DNA from: Acinetobacter sp. NIPH 298
Lineage (GTDB): Bacteria; Pseudomonadota; Gammaproteobacteria; Pseudomonadales; Moraxellaceae
DNA: 64,000 bases
Direction: 5' to 3'
Assembly: GCF_000369505.1 (NCBI RefSeq)
Contig: NZ_KB850055.1
Span: 806,001 to 870,000 of the forward strand
The notes under the pieces are model-generated. The model was not told where the DNA came from. It made no database searches and was given only the letters and a program-made list of their open reading frames with translations. The position numbers and the translations under genes were made by a program. Below, one piece after another: positions 55,801-63,624 of the stretch; the first letter of the stretch is position 1, and each line of letters starts with the position of its first letter.

Positions 55801-57545
55801 AATATGACGAACTTGGTAATTTGGTTAAAACAATCCGCCCAGATGGACAGGAACAAGCCAATTTAAGCTATGGCTCAGGACATTTATATGCCATTGCCCT
55901 AAATAAACAAGACGTGGTTTCATTCCAACGCGATGACTTACATCGAGAAACAACACGCCTATTGGCAAATGGATTGATGCAAACCAAACATTATAATGAC
56001 GTGGGTTTACTCAGTTCACAACTGATACAGCCTGAACAAGAAACACAAGAGCATTTACAATACCAAGCGCATCGACATTACCATTACGACCAAAACTATC
56101 TACTAAGCCAAGTCGAAGATAGCCGTTTAGGACAATTGAATTATCAATACGATCCAATCGGACGTTTAATCACAACGCAAAGCGCACATAAAACAGAGAG
56201 TTTTAGCTTTGATCCTGCGGGTAATTTGATCGACCCTGTATCCGCATCCAGTACATCACAAATTAAAAATAATCTGGTTAGAAGCTATCAAGGAAAACAT
56301 TACCAATACGATGCACAAGGCAATGTCATAGAGGCTAAACAAGCAGGCAAAACGCTTAAACTGACATGGGACAACCAAAATCGACTGATTCGAAGCGACA
56401 ATAATGGGAAAATCACTGACTATGGTTACGATGTATTTGGACGAAGACTCTACAAGAAAACTGTAGATGCGCTGACCCTATTTGGTTGGGATAGCGATTT
56501 GATGATTTGGGAATCCCTCAAATCAGAGCAAGACAGTTATACCAAGCACTATATCTATGAGCCTGATAGCTTCGTTCCATTGTTACAAGCAGGATATACA
56601 GGTTTTATTCAACTGATCGAAACCCCTGATTATGCTGACTATCAAAGCAAACCTTATTCGGTTTATAAGGATCCTGTATGGCGTAATGATACCCGTAAAA
56701 ATCGAGTTGATTTAGAGCAGATCACTTTTTATCATTGCGATCAAGTCGGTACGCCACAAACGATGACCAATGCAAGAGGTGAGTGTGTTTGGGAAATTAC
56801 CCAAGATACATGGGGTACTGCATTGGAGATTAAGTCTTTAAATCAAGATAATCCATTTGAGCAGAGTAATCTTAGATTCCAAGGTCAATATTACGATCAA
56901 GAAACAGGATTGCACTATAACCGTTATCGTTATTATGAACCCCATAGTGCAAGATATCTGAGTAAAGATCCGATTGGGTTAGAGGGAGGATTTAATACAA
57001 GTATTTATGTATATAATCCTCATGAGGAAATAGATCCGCTTGGATTAAGAGCAATAGGAGCTCGAGTACCGCCAACAAGGGCTCAACAAAGATGGGGATC
57101 ACCTTATGGTACAGGCATGCATACTTCTAGGAATCCTTTACCCAGAAACAATTCAAACGTAAGGACCCCATCAAGTTTTAGGGATTTATTAAATTATCCG
57201 ATTGCTCCATCTAATGGTCGTAGTACATCTATCTTGAACATATATGGAGAGTCTATGCCACAATATTTTAGATGGATGAGTCCTAACCGACAAGATAGAG
57301 GTGTAGTAATACATAGCGCATCAGAATTTATGTCAAATTATGCAGTTGAAGTTGAAAAAGCAATTTTAGCGGGAAAAGGAACATCCAAATTTTTATGTAA
57401 AAATGTCCGTATAAGTTATGATTCTTCTGAATGTAAGGGTGATGAGTGTATGATTACTGAGATATTCATAACCGATTCTAAAAAATTTGTCGTTCCTCCT
57501 AATCATGTGGCACCAATGTGCGTACCAACCAATGAATTAAAGTAA
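52863..57545 (+). CDS. Rhs-family polymorphic toxin with unrecognised C-terminal tip
   Basis: This 1560-aa effector is encoded directly after vgrG. Residues ~1-300 are a helical Ala/Gln-rich region with possible membrane-inserting stretches; no PAAR motif is seen. Residues ~320-1355 hold the Rhs shell with many YD repeats ('YDTQGNLIKA', 'YDEQGNLVE', 'YDALGRL'-like). The core ends with 'ARYLSKDPIGLEGGFNTSIY' and 'NPHEEIDPLGLR', the usual autocleavage region. The tip, residues ~1396-1560 (57048-57542), has no family that I recognise, is much more AT-rich than the core, and has four Cys near its end ('LCKNV', 'ECKGDEC', 'APMCVP'). That suggests an exchanged toxin domain, possibly acting in an oxidising compartment. 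Confidence 0.92.
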   Translation: MATEKTQQAETTKQPAVELAVFNLESTRDVTDLQVIANQIQLYLQVCGNTSLEQVKSNANVPTVANIFALTGSVLDLLLYVTTPQTGDADIQRGALLGANLIGLFPEPNNEAHARMALRPMFGLMAESLYPKNGKIKEPDIKRLGLHLNAMVAGDLETFLKETQAKLSGLLTQAATMGTSILQSMATPAAGLNTGVAAQAGASAEKRDPKLKFSNWAVPLIDLIGTPSQADLTPKIQPNITSQLQQAATQAITTLAQVLQQQANPSQKYSLAWLIQETLSAIKALENKGSASVPMNQTGEYERQTKGNTYEFVSLQADALNAPPCEGEDSQSKKSISYSIGTERVQHSDFYLPKIGFSFIRQYSSQMGEFDRSMIGARWMMPFSNMIQPNAQGYLFIDSKGRKHQFPASIPFEAYEVPFEGITVQPLEDGDLILNFGGEWYFQFHQFSAGQPYQLIQQVNEKTQEKIVLSYLLFDGVAYLQNVDFQLEHAQHQLKFAFNEQVKIIAVFIDEQVKPLARYHYDTQGNLIKAIDQNGHVREYEYNHFHQLTRYTDRTGRGQNIRYESTEVKAKAIEEWADDGSYHTKLKWHPRLRQVAVYDAYDVPTYYYFDLNGFTYRTRLADGRESWYSRDSQKRITRQIDFEGRETQQEYNDQDQLIKIVQPNGGVIRFAYDEQGNLVETKDPEGNIWKREYDAKGNISKEINPLGHITQYKYNNDNQLIEVIDAKGGSKKIQYNELGQMTAYTDCSGKSSTWEYDEDGALTAEQTANNKVVQYLYSTQGRDKGQLQSIVYPDGLKEHFEHDQEGRLLKHIDSKGLVTEYQYNATGLLEQRIDANRHRIAYQWDKQGRIQKLINQNNAEYLFDYNQYGYLVREQAFDGEEKHYSYNEIGRLFQILQPNILTQFDYYADGQIASKSFTHLNTGKKQTEQFDYNLNSQLSRASNEVSQIDFYRNALGQLVREHQHYKISGLGPLTAVLRYEYDELGNLVKTIRPDGQEQANLSYGSGHLYAIALNKQDVVSFQRDDLHRETTRLLANGLMQTKHYNDVGLLSSQLIQPEQETQEHLQYQAHRHYHYDQNYLLSQVEDSRLGQLNYQYDPIGRLITTQSAHKTESFSFDPAGNLIDPVSASSTSQIKNNLVRSYQGKHYQYDAQGNVIEAKQAGKTLKLTWDNQNRLIRSDNNGKITDYGYDVFGRRLYKKTVDALTLFGWDSDLMIWESLKSEQDSYTKHYIYEPDSFVPLLQAGYTGFIQLIETPDYADYQSKPYSVYKDPVWRNDTRKNRVDLEQITFYHCDQVGTPQTMTNARGECVWEITQDTWGTALEIKSLNQDNPFEQSNLRFQGQYYDQETGLHYNRYRYYEPHSARYLSKDPIGLEGGFNTSIYVYNPHEEIDPLGLRAIGARVPPTRAQQRWGSPYGTGMHTSRNPLPRNNSNVRTPSSFRDLLNYPIAPSNGRSTSILNIYGESMPQYFRWMSPNRQDRGVVIHSASEFMSNYAVEVEKAILAGKGTSKFLCKNVRISYDSSECKGDECMITEIFITDSKKFVVPPNHVAPMCVPTNELK

Positions 57546-57633
57546 ATATCCTTTAAAATATTTTTTCTAATAAATTTAGTGGGTTAAATTTTTATATTAT
57601 GTGAATCACATAAATTTGAAAATATGGTGTGAA

Positions 57634-58515
57634 ATGAATTCCAAGGTATTAGTAGTTTTTTTTAGTATTGTAATAACCCAATTATCTTGTGCTAATGTAA
57701 ACAAAGATAGTGTTGAGGTTTCTTGTGATATAAAAAAATTAGATGGATATGAGATTAGTGATATGAATGGATATCTCTTAAATGATTTATTAAAATGTGG
57801 AAGAAGTGAAGAGGCATTTGATCTCATAAACAAACATGTTAATAATTTTACAGTTCAAGATTATGCTGTTACTGGAGATGTTTTATTAACTAATAATTAT
57901 ATTGATGAATCAAAAAAATTTTTAGATATTGCAGCTGGTAATAATGATGGAGAGGCACAGCAAAGATTAGGTGTGATTTATTCATATGTATTAAAATATA
58001 AAGATTTAAATAAAGCTATATATTATTTAAAAGAAAGTCTAGGAAATGACTATACTTATTCAAATGTTACATTGGCTGATATCTATGTGGAAGAGAATTC
58101 GATAAAAGATCTTAATTTGGCTATGAAATATAGTCAAGACGCGATAAAAAGTGGTTATAAGGAGGCTAATTATTATTTGTTTAAGATCTATGCAGAAGAG
58201 AAAAAATATGACATTGCAAAAGATAAATTAAATTTACTAAAAACAGATGGCTATATTGATTATTATGAGTTGGGGCTTAGTGAGTTGTATTCGAGTTATA
58301 AGGATTATGAAGGTTATAATCCAGAGAAAGCGAAAAAAATATTAGATGGGCTTGTTTTAAGTTCAAGTGATACGCAGCGATATCGATGGTTAGCTGATTT
58401 TTATATGGAAGATCACGAGTTTTATAATAAAACTAAAGCACATAATTATTACGAGAAAGCTTATAGTCAAGGTGATTGGATTAGTGAGCAAATATTGAGT
58501 AAGTGGAATAAATAG
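57634..58515 (+). CDS. Sel1-like repeat lipoprotein, candidate immunity protein
   Basis: With the start at 57634 the 293-aa protein has a signal ending in a lipobox-like 'TQLSC' (~residue 19). The rest consists of Sel1/TPR-like helical repeats, for example 'EAQQRLGVIYSYV', 'AIYYLKESLGNDY' and 'EANYYLFKIYAEE'. It lies 88 bases after the Rhs stop codon in the same very AT-rich DNA as the toxin tip. Sel1-repeat lipoproteins are known immunity proteins for some type VI effectors, so this is a candidate antidote for the Rhs tip. This is inference from position and fold. An upstream in-frame GTG (57601) is less likely. Confidence 0.65.
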   Translation: MNSKVLVVFFSIVITQLSCANVNKDSVEVSCDIKKLDGYEISDMNGYLLNDLLKCGRSEEAFDLINKHVNNFTVQDYAVTGDVLLTNNYIDESKKFLDIAAGNNDGEAQQRLGVIYSYVLKYKDLNKAIYYLKESLGNDYTYSNVTLADIYVEENSIKDLNLAMKYSQDAIKSGYKEANYYLFKIYAEEKKYDIAKDKLNLLKTDGYIDYYELGLSELYSSYKDYEGYNPEKAKKILDGLVLSSSDTQRYRWLADFYMEDHEFYNKTKAHNYYEKAYSQGDWISEQILSKWNK

Positions 58516-58521
58516 ATATTT

Positions 58522-58971
58522 ATGAAAAAATCTATTTTAATGTCCTCACTGCTTCTAGTAGGGAATGATAATGTACAAAAATCTTACTTAGATCAGGTAA
58601 ATCAAAAGTTTGTAGATGAAGCTAATATACTCTTTAATGGTAAAATGAGGGATTTGAGAAGTTATTCCTCTTATACTGCTAATAGGGTCTCTTATAAAAT
58701 TGCCTCGAAAGATTTTAATATTGATGTTTTTTTTGAAGACAAAAGAAAAGCATTAGATAAAATAGGTTGGAAGTATTATTTGAAATATAATCAAAGCTAT
58801 ATATTTTGTGATAGTAAGAGACAAATGGAGATTATAAAACCTAGGGTTTTAGTTGGTAATAAAGATCTAGTTGAGGGATCAAATGCAATGCAATTAAATA
58901 ATGATTGGCATATAATTTTTTATAAGCCAAATAATACAACTTCATATAAATGCTATAATTATAAAGAATAA
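58522..58971 (+). CDS. Small exported-looking protein in toxin cassette (149 aa)
   Basis: The ATG follows the previous stop by 6 bases. A short hydrophobic start ('KKSILMSSLLLVG') resembles a signal sequence but is followed directly by polar residues, so export is uncertain. The rest is Lys/Asn/Tyr-rich, with paired Cys ('YIFCDSKR', 'SYKCYNY'). No family is recognised. Its place between two Sel1-repeat genes, in AT-rich DNA behind an Rhs gene, suggests a second immunity factor or an accessory product of the cassette. Confidence 0.5.
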   Translation: MKKSILMSSLLLVGNDNVQKSYLDQVNQKFVDEANILFNGKMRDLRSYSSYTANRVSYKIASKDFNIDVFFEDKRKALDKIGWKYYLKYNQSYIFCDSKRQMEIIKPRVLVGNKDLVEGSNAMQLNNDWHIIFYKPNNTTSYKCYNYKE

Positions 58972-58981
58972 TTTGATATAA

Positions 58982-59941
58982 ATGCTGAAAAAGAAATTAT
59001 TGGTGAGTCTAGTTATATGTATTTCTGCTTGTACAAATTTGAAAAAACAGGATAGGTTTCCTACGCTCGAGGAAGAGTGTAAATTAGCAGGAAGTAGTAG
59101 CAAGCAGTGTGAAATTTTTAATTTAAAAGACTTATCCTTAGATGAAAAAGAGAATCTAATGGGGTGGGTTTATCTAAATGGATTAGATAATATCAAGCCT
59201 AATTATGATAAAGCTTATTATTGGTTTGAAAAGGCTGCAAAATCCCATAACCATGAAGCTATAAACTCATTAGGCATGATTTATTTTGCTGGTTTAGGAA
59301 AAGATAAGGGTTTTCAGAAGGCTGAAGAATATTTTTTAGAAGCAAATAAGTATGGTAGCAAAGACGCTAAATTGAACTTGGCAGAACTATATAGAAGTAA
59401 GGACTTTGGTCGAGCACCAGATTTTGAAAAAGCAGAGAGTTGGTATTTATTAGGAGTCCAAGATAATCCTTCACGGGCATATGAAGGTTTGTCAAAAATG
59501 TACGTTGATCAGGAAAACTATGAGAAAGCATTTAGTTTTTCTGAAAAAGCTGCTGAACTAGGTAATCCTGAAGCTCAATATAATTTAGGGGTTTTCTTTG
59601 AGCAAGGTGTGTATGTCAAAAATGATAAAATGCAAGCTGAATATTGGTATGAAAAAGCAATAGAAAATAGAGAACCTCGCGCTGCTTACAATTTAGCTTC
59701 ACTATATGAAAAAGGTGATGGAGTAGAACAAGATTTTAATCTTGCATATGCTTACTATACTTTAGCAAAAGAATTAGGATTAGACGTTGCTCAAAAGAAA
59801 TTAGTTGAATTGGATAGTAAAGTAACTAAAGAGAATATTCGAATTTTAAAGGATGAAGGAGGTATACAAATTGTGGTAGATGATCCAAATAGTAAATGGG
59901 AGATTATGGACGAAGAGGATTATTTGAAGAAAAAAAATTAA
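58982..59941 (+). CDS. Sel1-repeat lipoprotein, candidate immunity protein
   Basis: The 319-aa protein has a clear lipoprotein signal with lipobox 'ISAC' (Cys ~16). About five Sel1 repeats follow (residues ~65-265), with typical units such as 'KAYYWFEKAAKSHNHEAINSL', 'GMIYFAGLG' and 'AEYWYEKAIENREPRAAYNL'. It is the third gene of an AT-rich run after rhs. Relationship to the Sel1-like protein at 57634 suggests two immunity-type proteins, perhaps one of them left from an earlier toxin tip. No measured function is known; the role is inferred from position and type. Confidence 0.65.
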   Translation: MLKKKLLVSLVICISACTNLKKQDRFPTLEEECKLAGSSSKQCEIFNLKDLSLDEKENLMGWVYLNGLDNIKPNYDKAYYWFEKAAKSHNHEAINSLGMIYFAGLGKDKGFQKAEEYFLEANKYGSKDAKLNLAELYRSKDFGRAPDFEKAESWYLLGVQDNPSRAYEGLSKMYVDQENYEKAFSFSEKAAELGNPEAQYNLGVFFEQGVYVKNDKMQAEYWYEKAIENREPRAAYNLASLYEKGDGVEQDFNLAYAYYTLAKELGLDVAQKKLVELDSKVTKENIRILKDEGGIQIVVDDPNSKWEIMDEEDYLKKKN

Positions 59942-60165
59942 GATTTTTATATTATTTAACTATGTTAATTTTATTGAAAATTTAAGTTTAGTAGAAGAAT
60001 TGCTTAGTATGTATATGTTATAGCCAACATCAAAGATTGGTTGGATTGTAGTTAGTCGATCCTTATCATTAAATGAAACAAACACTTATAATAGGTGATT
60101 CATCTATCTTATTCAAAGATAAGCCTAGTGAGGTTTTCTTAATTTTAAGAACTCAACTTCAATTC

Positions 60166-60213
60166 GGTCTAGTCTCAACGGGGCAATATAGTACTTACAC
60201 CGTTGAGCAGACC
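60166..60213. terminator. Long inverted repeat between convergent genes
   Basis: GGTCT-CTCAACGG and CCGTTGAG-AGACC arms, with small interruptions, form a hairpin around an 18-base loop. It lies between the Sel1 gene and the minus-strand dihydroorotase gene. No strong T-run follows, so termination is only a suggestion. Confidence 0.35.
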
Positions 60214-60270
60214 AGAACTGGACTAAAAGTTGTAGAGCAAGCGAGTTCGGAATTTAATCAAATATCCTTT

Positions 60271-61626
60271 CTATCGATCAATTTCTAGTGCTTTGCCTCG
60301 ACAACTTAAAAATAATTGTTGTTGATGCCACGCAAGTTGTCCTGAAACAATCGTGGTATCAACCCCATAACGGAAAGTTTTATCTTGGAAAGGACTCCAA
60401 TTGCACTTCATGTAATTTCGCTGATCTTTCACTGCGATACGTTGCGTATTTTCTCTAAGTAAAACGAGATCAGCCCAATATCCCTCACGAATATAACCAC
60501 GATCTTTGATCTTAAATAGGTCTGCGACTTGATGAGAGGTTTTACGTACCATTGTTTCGATGCTGAGTTTGCTATCCGCAACCAGCTCCATCAATGCGGG
60601 TACAGCATGTTGCACCAGTGGTAGACCTGAAGGTGCATTCATATAGGGTTGTTGTTTTTCATCCCAAGTATGTGGTGCATGGTCGGTTCCGATAATATCC
60701 AAACGATTACTGTTGGAAATTGCATGGATCAAGGCATCTTTATCCTGTGGAGTCTTGATTGCAGGATTACATTTAATTAAATGCCCAAGTGCAGCATAGT
60801 CAGAATCATCAAAACTGAGATGATGAATACAGACTTCAGCAGAAATATGCTTTAGATTTAGTGGTAAGTCTTTAAATAGGCAAAGTTCTTTGGCAGTTGT
60901 AACATGTAAAACATGCAGTTGCGTTCCATATTTTTCAGCTAATGAAACAGCAAGTCGAGAACTTTCAAAGCAAGCTTGTTTATCCCGAATTTTAGGATGC
61001 ATTGCTGCTGGAATATTTTCGCCATATTTCTCCAAATATAACTTTTCTTGTGCCTTAATCCGAGGCGTATATTCGCAATGCGTCAATAAGATCGTCGGCA
61101 CATTGGCAAACAACCGTTCAAGAATTTGAGGATCATCAACCAGCATATTGCCAGTTGATGCACCCATAAACACTTTGACACCACTGACTAGCTTCGGATC
61201 AAGTTGCTCAATAATGTCTAAATTGTCAGAATTCACACCAAAATGAAATGCATAATTTGCCATGCTGTGTTGTGCTGCAATTTGCTTTTTTTGCGTTAAG
61301 GTTTCTAATTTCAATGTTGCAGGATTGGTATTAGGCATATCCATATAACTGGTAATACCACCAATGGTTGCGGCCATTGATTCCGATGCAATACTGCCTT
61401 TTTGCGGTGAGCCAGGATCTCTAAAATGCACTTGATCATCAATCATGCCGGGGATCAGCCAAGCACCATTGGCATCAATGCTTTTCGCATTGAAAATACC
61501 TGTGATGTTTGAGGCAATTTTCTCAATTCTTCCATCTTGAATCAGCACATCAGCAATGTACTGTTTATCTTCATTGACTAGGTTGGCATTACGAATAATG
61601 ATCTTAGGAAATTTTCTAAAACTCAT
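60271..61626 (-). CDS. pyrC: Dihydroorotase (zinc-limitation paralogue)
   Basis: This 451-aa amidohydrolase is of the class I dihydroorotase type, which interconverts carbamoyl-aspartate and dihydroorotate in pyrimidine synthesis. The metal-site segment near residue 65 reads 'DDQVHFRDPG', so the first His of the usual His-x-His is Gln. The Lys that is normally carbamylated is in 'GVKVFMGAST', and the remaining ligands are in 'LTHCEY', 'HHLSF' and 'GTDHAPHT'. It is the last gene of a folE2-hisI-carbonic anhydrase-pyrC cluster known in other bacteria as Zur-controlled spare enzymes. It overlaps the preceding gene by 11 bases. Confidence 0.88.
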   Translation of the reverse strand: MSFRKFPKIIIRNANLVNEDKQYIADVLIQDGRIEKIASNITGIFNAKSIDANGAWLIPGMIDDQVHFRDPGSPQKGSIASESMAATIGGITSYMDMPNTNPATLKLETLTQKKQIAAQHSMANYAFHFGVNSDNLDIIEQLDPKLVSGVKVFMGASTGNMLVDDPQILERLFANVPTILLTHCEYTPRIKAQEKLYLEKYGENIPAAMHPKIRDKQACFESSRLAVSLAEKYGTQLHVLHVTTAKELCLFKDLPLNLKHISAEVCIHHLSFDDSDYAALGHLIKCNPAIKTPQDKDALIHAISNSNRLDIIGTDHAPHTWDEKQQPYMNAPSGLPLVQHAVPALMELVADSKLSIETMVRKTSHQVADLFKIKDRGYIREGYWADLVLLRENTQRIAVKDQRNYMKCNWSPFQDKTFRYGVDTTIVSGQLAWHQQQLFLSCRGKALEIDR

Positions 61627-62176
61627 TGTGCAACGCCTTATAACCTTTGACTAACTCGATATTGGTGCTGACCACACTTTCAGAAAATTCACTGATCGAA
61701 ACATCAACAGGAGGATATTGGCTTAAATCTGTTTTAGGATTGATATAGCTCATGGCAGGAACATAAAAGTGACTCGGTAAATCACGTCCATCCACCACTG
61801 CATTATGTCGAATCGCGCTATGATCACCAACCTTACAGTTGAATAGTACACTGTTAAAACCAACAAAAACATGATGACCGATTTCACAAGGACCATGAAT
61901 AATCGAGCGATGTGCAATCGATGAATTTTCACCAATCGTCACTGCTGCACCAGCTTTGGAGTGAATCACAACGCCATCTTGAATATTGGAATTTGCGCCA
62001 ATAATAATCGGTTCCATTTCTCCATTTTTATCGGTTTCATCTGCTCGAATCACCGCATAGGGTCCAATAAACACATTGGCATGAACAATAACTTTCCCAC
62101 AAATAATCGCGGTTTGATCGACATACGCAGATTGATCAATTAAAGGAAGATGACCAGATGGATTTTTACGAAGCAT
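61616..62176 (-). CDS. Gamma-class carbonic anhydrase family protein
   Basis: The 186-aa left-handed beta-helix protein is built of hexapeptide repeats (residues ~25-140). The putative metal ligands are three His in 'DGVVIHSKAG' and 'SIAHRSIIHGP', positioned as in gamma carbonic anhydrases. Relatives can use iron or cobalt in place of zinc, which fits its place in a zinc-limitation cluster. Activity is not assured, because many family members are untested. The start overlaps nothing, and the stop overlaps the start of the dihydroorotase gene. Confidence 0.85.
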   Translation of the reverse strand: MLRKNPSGHLPLIDQSAYVDQTAIICGKVIVHANVFIGPYAVIRADETDKNGEMEPIIIGANSNIQDGVVIHSKAGAAVTIGENSSIAHRSIIHGPCEIGHHVFVGFNSVLFNCKVGDHSAIRHNAVVDGRDLPSHFYVPAMSYINPKTDLSQYPPVDVSISEFSESVVSTNIELVKGYKALHNEF

Positions 62177-62201
62177 AGGATTACCATTATTTATAAATAA
62201 G

Positions 62202-62627
62202 TTAAATTATCGGTTGGGTTAAAATCTCGACCTGATCAATGTCCAGACCAAGATAAAAACAATTGGGACGTTGGGTATGGCAAGCAGGACCGATTTGATT
62301 AACCAGAAACAAAAGGCTATCGCCATCACAATCGAGTCTGGCATCCTTCAAATATTGACGATGTCCCGAACTTTCGCCTTTGCGCCATAAACATTTGCGT
62401 GATCGTGACCAGTAACACACTTGTTTGGTTTGCAATGTTTCGATTAAAGCGTCACGATTCACCCAAGCCATCATCAATACGTCTTTCGTTTGATGGTCTT
62501 GAGTGATGACGGGGGTCAGACCATCTTGATTCCACTTGATCTGCTCAAACACGCTGTTGAAATCAAATTTTTGTCCTAAAGCACCGTGTTCCATGCGCTC
62601 GAAAATTGAAAGTTCTACCATTGCCAT
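62202..62627 (-). CDS. hisI: Phosphoribosyl-AMP cyclohydrolase (HisI paralogue)
   Basis: The 141-aa stand-alone HisI opens the adenine ring of phosphoribosyl-AMP in histidine synthesis. The metal-binding signature is intact: 'RLDCDGDSLLFLVNQIGPACH' region with Asp triad and Cys, then 'RPNCFYLGL'. 'MMAWVNRDALIETL' and 'YWSRSRKCLWRKGE' are also typical. The zinc ligand cysteines are conserved, so it is not zinc-free by sequence; a tighter or alternative metal use is an inference. It overlaps the 3' end of folE2 by 13 bases and belongs to the same operon. A second hisI is expected elsewhere in the genome. Confidence 0.9.
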   Translation of the reverse strand: MAMVELSIFERMEHGALGQKFDFNSVFEQIKWNQDGLTPVITQDHQTKDVLMMAWVNRDALIETLQTKQVCYWSRSRKCLWRKGESSGHRQYLKDARLDCDGDSLLFLVNQIGPACHTQRPNCFYLGLDIDQVEILTQPII

Positions 62628-63517
62628 GAACCCCGAGCCACAGCGTCATGTGCATGCAAACTTTCGGCATGAATGACTTTAAAATTGAAGCCTTTGATAT
62701 TTTTATGCTGTAGAAATGTGCCATAGAGACGTCTTAATGCATCCTCACAAAACATAAGGTTTTGACCATTGGCGACTGCAAATGCTTGTTCATCAATACG
62801 TTTTACCGCAGTTTGCACGGCTGTCATGAGTGACTGTTCAGCTTGATTAATGAATAAAATTAACGGGATATGTTTAATATTTTGATCGAGTTTGAAATTG
62901 AGAATGGCAAAGCTTCTTTGGCTATGCGGTGTCGCTGCGATCGCGTCCGTGGTATTGAGCCAGTCCACGATTTGTTGCTGATCTAAACTGATTTCTTGAT
63001 TAGCCAATGCCGTTTGAAATCGTTGTTGAATAATATTTCTAGCGAGCGCCGCGGAACAAGGACAGGTGGAAGAATAGGGAATCTCGACTTTTAGTCTCGC
63101 TTCAAATTGATCCTTTAGAAGTTGACAAGACAGCACAAAAGGATAGCTTTTCCAGCCCGATAGCTTACTAATTAAGGCTGGTCGTTCGATATACAGTTCG
63201 CTATGAATTTCAATTTTTGCATGTGTTGATAAATCTTTGTGGCTTTCCAAAAAGTCTTTCAAAACGTGTTTGATATCAAATAGGCTGAGATTTTTTATAT
63301 TGGTCAATTCTAAAAGTCGGGTATATAAACGCGACATGTGAATGCCTTTGGCGAAAGGGTCATCTAGGCTGACAAAAGCATTGATTTGGCTTGGGCAACG
63401 TGTATTTTCGATATGTACTGGTAGCGCAATGTTTTCCATACCGACCCAGTCAAGGGAATGGCTATATGCTTTTGGTAAAGTAGATTCAGCAGAAATATCG
63501 GGGAGAACAAGATTCAT
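62615..63517 (-). CDS. folE2: GTP cyclohydrolase FolE2 (zinc-independent type IB)
   Basis: The 300-aa GTP cyclohydrolase IB performs the first step of folate synthesis with manganese or iron instead of zinc. The signature 'YSSTCPCSAALARNII' contains the catalytic Cys (~residue 149), and 'GIHMSRLYTRLLEL' plus 'HDAVA' near the end are typical. It is the first gene of the minus-strand cluster with hisI, carbonic anhydrase and dihydroorotase, the classical group of zinc-sparing paralogues. A Zur-like palindrome lies 32 bp upstream of the start. Confidence 0.95.
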   Translation of the reverse strand: MNLVLPDISAESTLPKAYSHSLDWVGMENIALPVHIENTRCPSQINAFVSLDDPFAKGIHMSRLYTRLLELTNIKNLSLFDIKHVLKDFLESHKDLSTHAKIEIHSELYIERPALISKLSGWKSYPFVLSCQLLKDQFEARLKVEIPYSSTCPCSAALARNIIQQRFQTALANQEISLDQQQIVDWLNTTDAIAATPHSQRSFAILNFKLDQNIKHIPLILFINQAEQSLMTAVQTAVKRIDEQAFAVANGQNLMFCEDALRRLYGTFLQHKNIKGFNFKVIHAESLHAHDAVARGSWQW

Positions 63518-63548
63518 TTGTTTGCTTACGTTGTAATGCTTAATGTAA

Positions 63549-63563
63549 TGTTATAACATAACA
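63549..63563. promoter_or_regulatory. Zur-like operator
   Basis: TGTTAT-AAC-ATAACA is a perfect inverted repeat matching the gamma-proteobacterial Zur core (GTTATAnTATAAC type). It lies between folE2 and a divergent lipoprotein gene, so it could repress both in the presence of zinc. Confidence 0.75.
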
Positions 63564-63624
63564 ACAAGTATCGACAAGCTCGTTGTGTCGTTAATTTACT
63601 TTGAGAGACGCTGGCAAATCAAAA

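Noticed and set aside
60073..60288. 71-codon plus-strand ORF between the Sel1 gene and dihydroorotase
   Set aside because: No good ribosome-binding site, it spans the inverted repeat at 60166-60213 and overlaps the end of the minus-strand gene; no family resemblance.
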